Below, one piece after another: positions 13,160 through 14,691 of a DNA stretch of 14,691 bases (positions within the stretch are counted from its first letter, which is position 1; every line of letters begins with the position of its first letter). Source of the DNA: Treponema sp. (GTDB lineage: Bacteria; Spirochaetota; Spirochaetia; Treponematales; Breznakiellaceae); NCBI GenBank assembly GCA_031290325.1, contig JAITNU010000072.1, positions 1-14,691 on the forward strand, written 5' to 3'. The notes under the pieces were generated by a model, which was given only the letters and a program-made list of their open reading frames with translations, had not been told where the DNA came from and did no database searches. The translations under genes and the position numbers were made by a program.

Positions 13160-14691
13160 ATGGAACAAGGTACTCGTAAAGGCAGTATTTTACTAAAAAT
13201 AGTGGGATTATCGTCACTCTTTGTGTTCGTGTCTATTTTGGTTCTTGCGCTGTTTTCGATTTCACAAATGAGAACCATGAGCCTTGAAACCGCTGTAACC
13301 ATGGTTGAAAAGAAAATCCAGGGCGATATGAATTCCCTGCGCTACATGATAAAAGACCAATACGGCGTGTTGCGTTTGAGCAACGGTCATCTACTTGACG
13401 AGCGGGGACAGATGCTCGATGAACGCTATGACGTGATCGATGCGTTCTCAAAAGACTTACGGGTTGTAGCCACTATTTTTATACGGGACGGCAATGACTA
13501 TCGCCGCATCACGACCAGTATCATAGACGATTCCGGCAAGCGGGCTGTGGGAACCTTTCTTGGTTCCAGTAGCGCCGCCTTCGCGCCGGTGAACAGCGGC
13601 AGAGAATACACCGGAAACGCGGTGATTCTCAATAAGCAATATATTACCGGATACGCGCCGATATTTACCCCGAACAGCACTGAAATAATCGGCATTTTGT
13701 TTGTCGGCGTTGAAATGTCATCGGTGTATGACATCATAAATACCAGAACTGGCCAGAATATTACCTATATCCTCATGATTTCTCTGCTTATTTTATTGAT
13801 TTCCGTGGGGTTAAGTGTAGTGATTTTCAAAGTAACGCTCATCCATCCGATTACTGAAATGGTAGGAGCGGCAAAAGCCCTGGCTGATTTGCGCTTTAAT
13901 ATCGAAATAACGAGAAACCAGAATGACGAAATCGGGGATATGCAACAGGCGCTCTGTATCATTAAGGATAACTTACAGAGTACCATGAATGATATCAATA
14001 CTGAACTGATCGGCAAACAGGCGAATATCACGACGAATCTGAGAGGCGCCATCAAAGACTCGTCCAATAGCCTTAATGTTATTACCCAGTGTATAGATTC
14101 GGTGCAGGAGCAGACCGGGGTTCAGATGGGTTCGGTAGAAGAAACCGCAACTTCGGTGCAAGAAATCATCAAAAATATTGATTCTCTTGAAACTGCGGTT
14201 GAGACCCAGGGTCAGAGCATTACCAGTTCAGCGGAATCAATCGAACATCTGGTGAGGGATATTGATTCGGTGCGAACCATTGTGGAGCAGGCCCATCAAA
14301 CCACGGGCAAGCTCAGTAGCTCCTCTGAAGCAGGGCGGAAAATGCTGAGTCTGCTTTCTGAAGAACTCAGCCATATCGCCGAGCAGTCGGCTTTTCTTGA
14401 GGAGACCAACGCGACGCTGGTCAACATCGCGGCTCAGACGAACATTCTGGCGATGAACGCGGCCATTGAGGCGGCGCACGCAGGCGAGGCAGGCAGGGGT
14501 TTTGCGGTGGTCGCCGGTGAAGTTCGTAAGCTGGCCGAATCGTCGAATAAGGAATCCGCGTCCATCTCGAATGAAATCAAGGCTATGCGAACCGGCATCG
14601 AGAAGATACGGGAAGTGGCGGCCCAGACCGTTAATACCCTGCAAAGTATGTTTACCGAAGTAACCGACATGGGTGTGTCATTTACGACCGT
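13160..14691 (+). CDS. Methyl-accepting chemotaxis protein with extracytoplasmic sensor domain (3' partial)
   Basis: The frame is open from ATG 13160 to the window edge (510 codons). AAAGGAG (13148-13154) lies 5 nt upstream. TM1 is at about residues 10-34 and TM2 at about 200-225. Between them is a periplasmic domain of about 165 residues, Cache-like, with YITGYAPIF and IIGILFVGVEMSSVYDI near its end. A HAMP-like linker follows (about 226-280). The cytoplasmic signalling hairpin tip is canonical: NIAAQTNILAMNAAIEAAHA followed by GEAGRGFAVVAGEVRKLAE (about residues 415-455). It would pass ligand signals to CheA/CheW at the cell pole. The ligand is unknown. The upstream 450 bp hold a structured RNA and a small ORF that may influence it. 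Confidence 0.93.
   Translation, partial: MEQGTRKGSILLKIVGLSSLFVFVSILVLALFSISQMRTMSLETAVTMVEKKIQGDMNSLRYMIKDQYGVLRLSNGHLLDERGQMLDERYDVIDAFSKDLRVVATIFIRDGNDYRRITTSIIDDSGKRAVGTFLGSSSAAFAPVNSGREYTGNAVILNKQYITGYAPIFTPNSTEIIGILFVGVEMSSVYDIINTRTGQNITYILMISLLILLISVGLSVVIFKVTLIHPITEMVGAAKALADLRFNIEITRNQNDEIGDMQQALCIIKDNLQSTMNDINTELIGKQANITTNLRGAIKDSSNSLNVITQCIDSVQEQTGVQMGSVEETATSVQEIIKNIDSLETAVETQGQSITSSAESIEHLVRDIDSVRTIVEQAHQTTGKLSSSSEAGRKMLSLLSEELSHIAEQSAFLEETNATLVNIAAQTNILAMNAAIEAAHAGEAGRGFAVVAGEVRKLAESSNKESASISNEIKAMRTGIEKIREVAAQTVNTLQSMFTEVTDMGVSFTT

Overview
The window looks like chromosomal DNA of a host-associated spirochaete. I infer a Treponema, possibly of the termite-gut type. The inference rests on GC-rich housekeeping genes of spirochaete character, very tight packing, a chemoreceptor, and an accessory stretch rich in repeats. 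No rRNA or tRNA gene is visible.

Layout. (1) 1-2500 is an accessory region. It holds the tail of an unrecognised protein, an omptin-family outer-membrane protease that lacks its last beta-strands, a palindrome-rich repeat element, a very AT-rich 4Fe-4S protein related to epoxyqueuosine reductase (QueG), and a second repeat element. The two elements share an 11-base word in direct orientation and bracket the AT-rich gene. (2) 2516-12704 is a compact core block: scpA and a lipoprotein gene (+), an ABC exporter (-), cobS (+), clpB (-), ruvB-queA (+), comF (-) and pyrI (+). Every convergent pair meets with a gap of 6-9 bp or overlaps, and no intrinsic terminator is visible at these junctions. (3) 12705-13159 is mostly non-coding. 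It has a near-perfect sigma70 promoter, a roughly 130-nt RNA that folds with a closing stem and competing pairings, and a 35-codon ORF that ends just before the next gene. (4) 13160 to the end is a methyl-accepting chemotaxis protein cut by the window edge.

The genes cover chromosome condensation (ScpA), lipid or drug export (ABC), cobalamin lower-ligand attachment (CobS), protein disaggregation (ClpB), Holliday-junction migration (RuvB), queuosine synthesis (QueA), a DNA-uptake-type phosphoribosyltransferase (ComF) and allosteric control of pyrimidine synthesis (PyrI). Most are chance neighbours. ruvB-queA overlap and scpA-lipoprotein overlap, so these two pairs are likely co-transcribed.

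Two patterns stand out. First, five core genes (scpA, ABC exporter, cobS, clpB, ruvB) have no Shine-Dalgarno sequence, and their -10 hexamer ends only 6-9 nt before the start codon, as expected for leaderless mRNAs. The accessory genes and the chemoreceptor have clear GGAG/AGGTGG ribosome sites. Second, the RNA at 12807-12938 matches no class I can name. Its 5' strand can pair in two ways, and its closing stem overlaps a terminator-like hairpin, so it could be a switch or a new small RNA.
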